A stretch of 18,974 nucleotides of DNA, taken from the NCBI GenBank assembly GCA_002366675.1, contig DFBO01000009.1:1-18974 (forward strand), given 5' to 3'. Source of the DNA: Flavobacteriaceae bacterium UBA3078. Lineage in GTDB: Bacteria; Bacteroidota; Bacteroidia; Flavobacteriales; Flavobacteriaceae. The translations under genes and the position numbers were made by a program. Positions within the stretch are counted from its first letter, which is position 1; the number at the start of each line of letters is the position of its first letter. This document shows positions 6,704 to 13,535 of the stretch, one piece after another. A model generated the notes under the pieces. The model saw only the letters and a program-made list of their open reading frames with translations. It had not been told where the DNA came from and made no database searches.

Positions 6704-8276
6704 AATAATTAGAATTGGAACTCGCGATAGTCAATTAGCACTATGGCAAGCCAAAATAGTACAATCTCAATTAGAAAATTTAGGTCATAAAACAGAACTC
6801 GTTCCAGTAAAATCTACTGGCGATTTGGTTTTAGACAAACCCTTATACGAATTAGGCATTACTGGTGTATTTACAAAAACACTAGACATTGCCATGCTGA
6901 ATAACGATATTGATATTGCAGTACACTCTTTTAAAGATGTTCCAACCATTTTGCCAATTGGCATTGTACAAGCAGCTGTTATAAAAAGAGGGAATATTAA
7001 AGACACATTAGTCTTTAAAAATAACGAAGAGTTTTTATCGCATAAAGAGGCTGTTATTGCAACTGGAAGTTTACGTCGTCGTGCCCAATGGTTAAATAGA
7101 TATCCAACACATACTGTTGTTGGCTTACGTGGTAATGTCAATTTAAGGCTTCAAAAACTGGAAGAAAATCCAGATTGGAATGGAGCAATATTTGCAGCTG
7201 CTGGCTTAGGTAGACTAGATATAAGACCAGAAGAAGCAATAAACTTAGATTGGATGATTCCTGCTCCAGCACAAGGAGCTATCATGATTACTGCTTTAGA
7301 AGAAGATGAAGATATTAAAGCTATTTGTAAAGAAATAAATCATGAAGAAACCGAAATTTGCACGAGTATAGAGCGTAAATTTTTAAACCTTCTTGAAGGT
7401 GGTTGCACTGCTCCAATTGGTGCTTTAGCATATATCAATAAAAATGAAGAAATTGTTTTTAAGGGTATTTTATTAAGTCCTGATGGCTCTAAAAAAATTG
7501 AAGTTTCTAAAACCGAAAAAGTTGGTGGACATCATAATATCGCTCAATTCTGTGCGAATTATATTATAGAAAGAGGTGGAAAAACCTTGATGGATAGCAT
7601 AAAAACTCAAAACAAGAAAACCAATGTTTATTCTACTAAATCTTTAACCGAAGGTCAAGCACAATTATTTAACGATGGGATTTTAGCTACAAGTAACGAT
7701 GCTATTAAAATTAGTTTAAATAGAATTACACCAGCTGTTTTAAAAGCGCCAATAAAAAACGCTATTATAACTAGTAAAAATGCTGTTGAAGCTCTATTAA
7801 CCAATTGCCCTGCAGAAGATTTAAAATTCGAAAACATCTATTGTGTTGGTCGTCGAACCAAACGTATGGTTGAAAAACGAATAGGTAAAGTAACTCATTC
7901 TGAAAACAACGCTAAAGATTTAGCTAACTATTTAGTTGAATTTATTGATGGAACAGAAGTTACTTATTTTTGTAGCGATTTAAGACTAGATTACTTACCT
8001 ATTATTTTAGGTGAAAATAAAATAAAGGTCAATGAAATTGAAGCGTATCAAACCAAATACGATGCTATTGAAGTAGATGAAAATATTGAAGGTGTTATGT
8101 TTTATAGTCCTTCAACGGTTCAAAGCTATATAAAGAAAAACCATGCAAATGGGATTGCCTTTTGTATTGGAGAGACAACAGCTTTAGAAGCTAAAAAACA
8201 CTTTAGCGATGTTCGAGTTGCTAAAGTTCCAACAGTAGAGAGTGTGATCGAGTTAGTGAATGAGCATTACATTTAA
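6696..8276 (+). CDS. hemCD: Hydroxymethylbilane synthase / uroporphyrinogen-III synthase fusion
   Basis: A 526-residue fusion. Residues 1-305 are porphobilinogen deaminase: IGTRDSQLALWQAK at the start, catalytic Asp81 in VHSFKDVPT, the substrate-binding GSLRRRAQW (124-132), LRGNVNLRL (144-152), and Cys237 in LEGGCTAPIG, which holds the dipyrromethane cofactor. Residues from about 311 to the end match uroporphyrinogen-III synthase, with ITSKNAVEAL (358-367), FYSPSTVQSY (469-478), CIGETTALEA (490-499) and VPTVESVIELV (511-521). The two steps turn porphobilinogen into uroporphyrinogen III, the substrate of HemE encoded next. There is no stop or frameshift between domains. The HemD half is divergent, as is usual for that family, so its activity is inferred. 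The start overlaps hemA by eight bases. Confidence 0.93.
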   Translation: MSKIIRIGTRDSQLALWQAKIVQSQLENLGHKTELVPVKSTGDLVLDKPLYELGITGVFTKTLDIAMLNNDIDIAVHSFKDVPTILPIGIVQAAVIKRGNIKDTLVFKNNEEFLSHKEAVIATGSLRRRAQWLNRYPTHTVVGLRGNVNLRLQKLEENPDWNGAIFAAAGLGRLDIRPEEAINLDWMIPAPAQGAIMITALEEDEDIKAICKEINHEETEICTSIERKFLNLLEGGCTAPIGALAYINKNEEIVFKGILLSPDGSKKIEVSKTEKVGGHHNIAQFCANYIIERGGKTLMDSIKTQNKKTNVYSTKSLTEGQAQLFNDGILATSNDAIKISLNRITPAVLKAPIKNAIITSKNAVEALLTNCPAEDLKFENIYCVGRRTKRMVEKRIGKVTHSENNAKDLANYLVEFIDGTEVTYFCSDLRLDYLPIILGENKIKVNEIEAYQTKYDAIEVDENIEGVMFYSPSTVQSYIKKNHANGIAFCIGETTALEAKKHFSDVRVAKVPTVESVIELVNEHYI

Positions 8277-8278
8277 AA

Positions 8279-8303
8279 CCTCTCGACTGCGCTCAAGGTG
8301 AGA
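8279..8303. repeat. Possible dispersed intergenic repeat with bulged stem
   Basis: Just after the hemC-hemD stop, TCTC(G)AC at 8281-8287 can pair with GTGAGA at 8298-8303 around CTGCGCTCAA-type loop sequence. The locally higher GC, and the core TCGACTGCGCTCAAGG, resemble short repeats seen between genes in Flavobacteriaceae genomes. It is not followed by a T-run, so it is not a clear terminator. The repeat status is from memory of such genomes and is not shown by this window. Confidence 0.35.
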
Positions 8304-8356
8304 AAAATTTGCCTAGTCGATACCTATTTAATAAAAATTAAGTTGAATTAAAATAT

Positions 8357-8372
8357 TTCCGTTTTAACGGAA
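8357..8372. repeat. Perfect hairpin upstream of hemE start
   Basis: TTCCGTTTTAACGGAA: two 7-base arms around a TT centre. It ends seven bases before the hemE ATG, so it could hide the start region in the mRNA, or bind a dimeric protein in DNA. The 103-base gap it sits in has no exact TAnnTTTG promoter element. Together with the hemH and hemA cases it forms a recurring TTCC...GGAA arrangement. Confidence 0.6.
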
Positions 8373-8379
8373 GCTGAAC

Positions 8380-9405
8380 ATGATTAAAAACGATTTATTT
8401 TTAAGGGCTTTAAAAGGAGAAACTGTAGAACGTCCTCCTGTTTGGATGATGCGTCAAGCTGGACGTTATTTACCAGAATTTATGGAAATCAAAGCGAAGT
8501 ACGATTTCTTTACACGTTGTCAAACTCCTGAATTAGCTAGTGAAATTACGGTTCAACCCATAAGAAGATACGGAATGGATGCAGCAATTTTATTTAGCGA
8601 CATTTTAGTCATTCCTCAGGCAATGAACATCGAAGTTCAAATGAAACCAAATTTTGGACCTTATTTACCAAATCCAATTCGTACACAAAAAGATGTAGAT
8701 AATGTAATTGTTCCAGATGTAACTGTAGCATTAGATTATGTATATCAAGCCATAAAAGCCACAAAAGAAAAACTAAACAACGAGATACCTCTTATTGGTT
8801 TTGCAGGTTCACCATGGACAATTCTATGCTATTGTGTACAAGGTCAAGGCTCTAAAAATTTCGATAAAGCCAAGGAGTTTTGTTTTACAAACCCAATAAC
8901 TGCTCACCAATTACTTCAAAAAATAACCGATACAACCATCGCATATTTAAAAGAAAAAGTGAAAGCTGGTTGTAATGCTGTTCAAGTATTCGATTCTTGG
9001 GGAGGCATGTTGTCTCCTGTTGATTATCAAGAATTTTCTTGGCAATATATTCAACAAATCATAGATGCTTTAAAAGACGATGCTCCTGTAATTGCTTTTG
9101 GAAAAGGATGTTGGTTTGCTCTAGGAGAAATGGCTACATCTGGTGCTTCTGCTTTAGGAATTGATTGGACATGTTCTGCTAGAAACGCTCGTTATTTAAC
9201 AGGAGGAAACATCACACTACAAGGTAATTTTGATCCAACTAGATTATTCTCTCCTCCTTCTGAAATTAAAAAAATGGTGCATCAAATGATTAACGATTTT
9301 GGAAAAGATAAATATATTGTAAATTTAGGTCATGGTATTTTACCAAACATTCCTCTAGATAACGCCAAAGCATTTATAGATGCTGTAAAAGAATACAAAG
9401 TATAA
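8380..9405 (+). CDS. hemE: Uroporphyrinogen decarboxylase
   Basis: A 341-residue, full-length uroporphyrinogen III decarboxylase, making coproporphyrinogen III for HemF. The N-terminal signature PPVWMMRQAGRYLPEF (19-34) holds the substrate-binding Arg25 and Arg29. FSDILVIP gives catalytic Asp74. GFAGSPWTILCYCVQG (140-155) is the second signature and includes Tyr151. Conserved GNFDP (282-286) and LGHGILPNIP with His318 complete the set. The start ATG follows a hairpin by seven bases. The GNAT gene begins three bases after its stop. Confidence 0.98.
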   Translation: MIKNDLFLRALKGETVERPPVWMMRQAGRYLPEFMEIKAKYDFFTRCQTPELASEITVQPIRRYGMDAAILFSDILVIPQAMNIEVQMKPNFGPYLPNPIRTQKDVDNVIVPDVTVALDYVYQAIKATKEKLNNEIPLIGFAGSPWTILCYCVQGQGSKNFDKAKEFCFTNPITAHQLLQKITDTTIAYLKEKVKAGCNAVQVFDSWGGMLSPVDYQEFSWQYIQQIIDALKDDAPVIAFGKGCWFALGEMATSGASALGIDWTCSARNARYLTGGNITLQGNFDPTRLFSPPSEIKKMVHQMINDFGKDKYIVNLGHGILPNIPLDNAKAFIDAVKEYKV

Positions 9406-9408
9406 TAA

Positions 9409-9948
9409 ATGACTTTTTCAACCGAAACATTTACACTTGAAGCTCTTAAACCTGAAGACGCTTCGAACCTAAGTGGGTTAATGATTTCTAATGGCAAAAG
9501 TTTTCAGGAATATTTACCTAAAACCTTAGCGCAAAATCTGTCTGAAACTGATTCTAGTATTTATATCTCTAATAAAAACAAAGCCTTAATAAACAGAACT
9601 GAATTTACCCATGCTATTAAGGATATTGAAACAAATAAAATTGCTGGATTAATCATTTTAAAAAATATTGATTATCAAATAAAACAAGGAGAGTTTGCTT
9701 ATTGTGTTGGTAATAAGTTTTCAGGCAAGGGTTGGGTAACTCAAAGTATTCAGGCTTTTACCAAATTTGCCTTTCAAGAACTTGATTTAAAAAGTCTGCA
9801 AATTATTATTCATAAAACAAACATTAGCAGTATAAATGTCGCTGAGCGTTGTGGTTTTAAATGGTCCAAAACGCTTGTAAATGCTTTTACACCATCTGGA
9901 AAAAATTCGGTTGACATGGAACTTTACGAATTACATGATGAAAAATAA
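9409..9948 (+). CDS. GNAT-family N-acetyltransferase, RimJ/RimL-like
   Basis: A 179-residue acetyltransferase of the RimJ/RimL type (Acetyltransf_3-like). The acetyl-CoA-binding region is seen at about 98-112 (CVGNKFSGKGWVTQS), and the end of the fold at HKTNISSINVAERCGFK (135-151), where Asn contacts and the ERCGF motif are typical. It would transfer an acetyl group from acetyl-CoA to an amine, perhaps a protein N-terminus or small molecule; the substrate cannot be told. It is wedged between hemE (three bases before) and hemF, whose start lies inside its last codons, so it is co-transcribed with heme genes. No known step of heme synthesis needs it. Confidence 0.88.
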   Translation: MTFSTETFTLEALKPEDASNLSGLMISNGKSFQEYLPKTLAQNLSETDSSIYISNKNKALINRTEFTHAIKDIETNKIAGLIILKNIDYQIKQGEFAYCVGNKFSGKGWVTQSIQAFTKFAFQELDLKSLQIIIHKTNISSINVAERCGFKWSKTLVNAFTPSGKNSVDMELYELHDEK

Positions 9949-10840
9949 ATTCTACCAATACATACAAGATTTACAAGATTCTATAACTTCAAAACTTGAA
10001 TCTGTTGATGGAAAGGCAAAATTTCAAGAAGACATTTGGATTCGACCAGAAGGTGGTGGAGGAAAAACTCGAGTCGTTGAAAATGGCGAGGTTTTCGAAA
10101 AAGGAGGCGTTAATATTTCTGCTGTTCATGGAGAACTCCCTGAAACCATGCGTAATCATTTTGGTGTTAAAGACGCTCAGTTTTTTGCTTGTGGCTTGAG
10201 TTTGGTTTTACATCCTAAAAACCCAATGGTTCCAACTGTTCATGCTAATTGGCGTTATTTTGAAATGTATAATCAAAAAGGTGAAATTGTGGATCAATGG
10301 TTTGGTGGAGGACAAGATTTAACACCTTATTATTTATTTGAAGAAGATGTCAAACATTTTCATCAAACTTGTAAAACAGCTTGCAACCGTCATAATGACG
10401 ATTTCTACAAAAATTACAAAGCAAAATGTGATGCGTATTTTTACAATTCACATAGAAATGAAGCTCGAGGCATAGGAGGTTTATTCTTTGATTACTGCAA
10501 AGCAACAGAAGATATGTCAATGGAAAATTGGTTTCATTTTGTAACAGAAGTAGGTAATAGCTTTCTGGAAGCTTATGTTCCAATAGTAGAAAAACGTAAA
10601 GAATTACCTTATACAGAAGCACAACGTACTTGGCAAGAAATCCGTCGTGGACGCTATGTGGAATTTAATTTAGTGCATGATAAAGGAACTCTTTTTGGGC
10701 TCAACACAAACGGAAGAATTGAAAGCATTTTAATGAGTTTACCTCCACATGTACAATGGGTTTATAATCATCATCCAGATGCTGGAAGTGAGGAAGAAAA
10801 ATTATTAAGTGTCTTAAAACAACCATTAGATTGGGTTTAA
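9938..10840 (+). CDS. hemF: Oxygen-dependent coproporphyrinogen III oxidase
   Basis: A 300-residue aerobic coproporphyrinogen III oxidase, making protoporphyrinogen IX for HemJ with O2. Family signatures are WFGGGQDLTPYY (121-132), HRNEARGIGGLFFDY (172-186) and RGRYVEFNLVHDKG TLFG (237-254), with NGRIESILMSLPP after them. The reading frame extends upstream to an ATG at 9881, but those extra residues lie inside the GNAT gene and are not conserved. The paired ATGs at 9935 and 9938 give the family's usual N-terminus (MKNKFYQYIQDLQ) and length, so 9938 is chosen. The start overlaps the GNAT gene by 11 bases. Presence of HemF rather than HemN in the cluster points to aerobic heme synthesis. Confidence 0.96.
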   Translation: MKNKFYQYIQDLQDSITSKLESVDGKAKFQEDIWIRPEGGGGKTRVVENGEVFEKGGVNISAVHGELPETMRNHFGVKDAQFFACGLSLVLHPKNPMVPTVHANWRYFEMYNQKGEIVDQWFGGGQDLTPYYLFEEDVKHFHQTCKTACNRHNDDFYKNYKAKCDAYFYNSHRNEARGIGGLFFDYCKATEDMSMENWFHFVTEVGNSFLEAYVPIVEKRKELPYTEAQRTWQEIRRGRYVEFNLVHDKGTLFGLNTNGRIESILMSLPPHVQWVYNHHPDAGSEEEKLLSVLKQPLDWV

Positions 10841-10854
10841 AGTTAAGGTGATTT

Positions 10855-10885
10855 ACTTATAACTTTTTACTAATACTTATAACTT
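10855..10885. repeat. Two copies of ACTTATAACTT at 20-base period before hemB
   Basis: ACTTATAACTT occurs at 10855-10865 and 10875-10885, 20 bases apart, in the 51-base gap between hemF and hemB. The second copy ends six bases before the hemB ATG. It could be a paired regulator site or simple local duplication of AT-rich sequence. No exact TAnnTTTG element is present, so hemB is probably read through from hemF. Confidence 0.5.
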
Positions 10886-10891
10886 GAAAAC

Positions 10892-11881
10892 ATGTATCCA
10901 ATAAGAAGAAATAGAAGATTAAGAACCAACGAAGCCATTCGCTCTTTAGTTCGTGAAACCATTATCTCTCCAACCGATTTTTTAGTACCACTATTTGTAG
11001 TTGAAGGAAAAGGTATTAAAGAAGAAATTGCTTCTATGCCTAATTACTATCGCTATAGTTTAGACTTATTAGAAAAAGAAGTCAAAGACCTTTGGAAACT
11101 AGGTTTAAAATCTGTGTTGTTATTTGTAAAAGTGTCTGATAAACTAAAAGACAACACTGGAAAAGAAGCATTGAATTCAAAAGGATTGATGCAACGTGCC
11201 ATTATAACGGTAAAAAATGCATGTCCAGATATGTTGGTTATGACAGATGTTGCATTAGATCCTTATTCTATTTATGGACATGATGGCATTGTGGAAAATG
11301 GCTTGATTCTTAATGATGAAACAGCAGATGTTTTAGCAGAAATGAGTATCTCTCATGCCAAATCTGGAGCAGATTTTGTAGCACCAAGCGATATGATGGA
11401 TGGCAGAATTTTAAGCATTCGTGAAGCTTTGGAAGACGAAGGGTTTATAAATACTGGAATAATGAGTTATTCGGCAAAATATGCATCGGCTTTTTATGGG
11501 CCTTTTCGCGATGCGCTAGATTCTGCTCCTGTAGATTTAAAAAATATTCCTAAAGACAAAAAAACATATCAAATGGATTATGCCAACCGATTTGAAGCCA
11601 TTCGAGAAACCGAAATGGATATCGACGAAGGTGCAGATATCGTCATGGTAAAACCTGGTTTGTGTTACTTGGATATTGTTCGTGAAATTAAAAATGAAGT
11701 AGATGTGCCAGTTGCTGTCTATCAGGTTTCTGGAGAATATGCCATGCTTAAAGCTGCTGCAGAAAAAGGTTGGTTAGACCACGATGCAGTGATGATGGAA
11801 CAAATAACAGCTATCAAACGTGCTGGAGCAGATATTATAGCAAGTTACTTTGCTAAGGATATTGTAAAATTGATTTCGTAA
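10892..11881 (+). CDS. hemB: Delta-aminolevulinic acid dehydratase (porphobilinogen synthase)
   Basis: A 329-residue porphobilinogen synthase, joining two 5-aminolevulinate molecules into porphobilinogen for HemC. The two active-site lysines are Lys196 in SYSAKYAS and Lys254 (the Schiff-base residue) in MVKPG. YGPFRDALDSAP and YQVSGEY are conserved. At the metal site the sequence is DVALDPYSIYGHDG (119-132), with Asp in place of the three cysteines of zinc enzymes, so this is the zinc-independent, magnesium-type class. It follows hemF by 51 bases and precedes the CNNM gene by 26 bases. It is encoded last in the heme run although it acts second in the pathway. Confidence 0.97.
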   Translation: MYPIRRNRRLRTNEAIRSLVRETIISPTDFLVPLFVVEGKGIKEEIASMPNYYRYSLDLLEKEVKDLWKLGLKSVLLFVKVSDKLKDNTGKEALNSKGLMQRAIITVKNACPDMLVMTDVALDPYSIYGHDGIVENGLILNDETADVLAEMSISHAKSGADFVAPSDMMDGRILSIREALEDEGFINTGIMSYSAKYASAFYGPFRDALDSAPVDLKNIPKDKKTYQMDYANRFEAIRETEMDIDEGADIVMVKPGLCYLDIVREIKNEVDVPVAVYQVSGEYAMLKAAAEKGWLDHDAVMMEQITAIKRAGADIIASYFAKDIVKLIS

Positions 11882-11907
11882 TTTAGCAGGAAACAAAAAA
11901 CAAGCTA

Positions 11908-12993
11908 ATGAGCACACTCATTTTTTGGGCCACTATTTCTATTTTCTTTTCATTTTTATGCTCTATTCTAGAAGCTGTCTTATTAAGTGTCACTACTACC
12001 TTTATTAATGTAAAAAAGCAAGAAGGTAAAGAATACGCTGAAACTTTAGAAAACTTAAAAAAAGATGTCGACCAACCTTTAATTGCCATACTTACTCTAA
12101 ACACGATTGCGCATACATTAGGAGCTATGATGGTTGGTATTGAAGCTGAAAAATTACCTTTTAAAGTGGAAATTTTTGGCATTAATACTGTTGGTATTGT
12201 TTCAGCCATTATGACTTTACTTATATTAATAATCTCAGAAATAATTCCAAAAACTATTGGTGCTTCATACTGGAAATCCTTAGCTAACTTCACCTCAAAA
12301 GCATTATTGGTTTTAATTTTCCCTTTGAAATGGACAGGGATTTTATGGCTTTTACGCCTGAGTACTAAGCTTATTGGAGGCAGTGCTCATGGAAGTGTTT
12401 TAAGTAGAGAAGGTTTTATTGTAATGACAGATATGGCTCATGAAGAAGGCGTGTTTCTGGAAAATGAAAGCAAGGTTATTAAAAACCTCTTAACGTTTAA
12501 AAATGTACAGGCAAAAGATGTCATGACTCCACGAACAGTCATGAAAACTGAAAACGAGAGTACGACTGTTGAAGACTTCTTTAATAGAAATTTAAACCTA
12601 CGTTTTTCTAGAGTTCCTATTTTTGTAGATACTGAAGATAACATAAAAGGACTTGTTTTAAAAGATGATATTTTCAAGGAAATGGCATTAAATAATGGTA
12701 CGAAAAAACTATCAGAATTAAAACGAAATATTATTATTGTTAGTCGCAAATTACCAATTCCTGTTTTATTTGAAAAACTAGTTGAAAGCAGAAATCATAT
12801 GGCATTAGTCGTTGACGAATATGGTTCTGTTAGCGGTTTAGTAACCATGGAAGATGTTATTGAAACCTTATTAGGGTTAGAGATTATGGATGAAAGTGAT
12901 AATGTTTCAGATTTACAATTACAAGCACGTAAAAGTTGGGAAGCACGTGCTAAAAAATTAGGTATTTTTGAAAATCCTGAACCTGAAGAATAA
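11908..12993 (+). CDS. CNNM/CorC-type membrane protein with DUF21 and CBS pair
   Basis: A 361-residue protein. Residues 1-150 form a DUF21 (CNNM) transmembrane domain with hydrophobic helices near 3-25, 57-76, 94-113 and 130-150 and the conserved SEIIPKTIG (110-118). Residues about 185-330 form a CBS pair, beginning FKNVQAKDVMTPRTVM and ending VVDEYGSVSGLVTMEDVIE, which binds adenine nucleotides in relatives. There is no clear CorC_HlyC domain after the CBS pair, so this is the short form. Relatives are implicated in Mg2+ or Co2+ efflux; old annotations as hemolysin are unreliable. It is 26 bases after hemB and shares TAATG with the next gene, suggesting one transcript. Confidence 0.9.
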   Translation: MSTLIFWATISIFFSFLCSILEAVLLSVTTTFINVKKQEGKEYAETLENLKKDVDQPLIAILTLNTIAHTLGAMMVGIEAEKLPFKVEIFGINTVGIVSAIMTLLILIISEIIPKTIGASYWKSLANFTSKALLVLIFPLKWTGILWLLRLSTKLIGGSAHGSVLSREGFIVMTDMAHEEGVFLENESKVIKNLLTFKNVQAKDVMTPRTVMKTENESTTVEDFFNRNLNLRFSRVPIFVDTEDNIKGLVLKDDIFKEMALNNGTKKLSELKRNIIIVSRKLPIPVLFEKLVESRNHMALVVDEYGSVSGLVTMEDVIETLLGLEIMDESDNVSDLQLQARKSWEARAKKLGIFENPEPEE

Positions 12994-13466
12994 TGGAAAC
13001 CTGCTTTATTAAAACACCTTTAGGAATTGCTAAAATAGATGGAGATGAACTTGGGATTCAAGCCGTTTCTGTTTTAAATACCGAAGAAAAAATTACAGAT
13101 ATTATTCCGTTAGAACTCGAAGATTGTGTCATGCAATTAAACGAATATTTTGCTGGTAAACGCAAGCAATTCGACTTAAAATTAAATCCTCAAGGCACAG
13201 ATTTTCAGAAAATGATTTGGGATGCTCTCTTGACTATACCTTATGGAAAAAACCTTTCTTATTTAGATCTTTCAAAAAAAATTGGCAATGTAAAAGCCAT
13301 TCGTGCTGTAGCAAATGCTAATGGCAAAAATCCACTTTGGATTATTGTGCCATGCCACAGAGTTATTGGTAGCGATGGCAGTTTAATTGGTTATGCTGGC
13401 GGTTTGAATAGAAAACAATGGTTGTTAGAACATGAAAGCCCATACAAACAACAATCTTTATTTTAA
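12993..13466 (+). CDS. ogt: Methylated-DNA--protein-cysteine methyltransferase
   Basis: A 157-residue O6-alkylguanine-DNA alkyltransferase, which removes alkyl groups from guanine in DNA by moving them to its own cysteine (a suicide reaction). The acceptor is Cys121 in the invariant PCHRV motif. The DNA-binding helix-turn-helix and recognition segment (about 86-110) includes the conserved RAVANANGKNP. GYAGGLNRKQWLLEHE closes the domain. Size and absence of an Ada N-terminal domain fit the Ogt/AGT type. The start overlaps the stop of the CNNM gene (TAATG). It ends the hemA-side gene run; the next gene starts 69 bases on. Confidence 0.95.
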   Translation: METCFIKTPLGIAKIDGDELGIQAVSVLNTEEKITDIIPLELEDCVMQLNEYFAGKRKQFDLKLNPQGTDFQKMIWDALLTIPYGKNLSYLDLSKKIGNVKAIRAVANANGKNPLWIIVPCHRVIGSDGSLIGYAGGLNRKQWLLEHESPYKQQSLF

Positions 13467-13475
13467 TTATCAAGC

Positions 13476-13489
13476 TTCCTAAACAGGAA
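13476..13489. repeat. Short TTCCT...AGGAA hairpin after ogt
   Basis: TTCCT and AGGAA pair around an AAAC loop, ten bases after the ogt stop. There is no T-run, so it is a weak terminator at best. It resembles the TTCC...GGAA hairpins before hemH, hemE and hemA but lies 46 bases from the next start. Confidence 0.4.
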
Positions 13490-13535
13490 ACTTATAAATT
13501 AATTCCATATATTTAATTAACTCAAAAAAAGACAT

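Noticed and set aside
9881..9937. Longer hemF reading frame starting at the upstream ATG (18-19 extra residues).
   Set aside because: The extra residues lie within the GNAT gene, are not like any HemF N-terminus, and the ATG at 9938 gives the usual start and a normal 300-residue length.
11883..12293. Reading frame on the minus strand opposite the CNNM gene.
   Set aside because: It lies wholly across a well-supported conserved gene, has no recognisable domain and mirrors its codon pattern.
11908..12993. Annotation as a hemolysin.
   Set aside because: DUF21 plus CBS domains show a CNNM/CorC-type membrane protein; the hemolysin name is a historical label and nothing here suggests a toxin.
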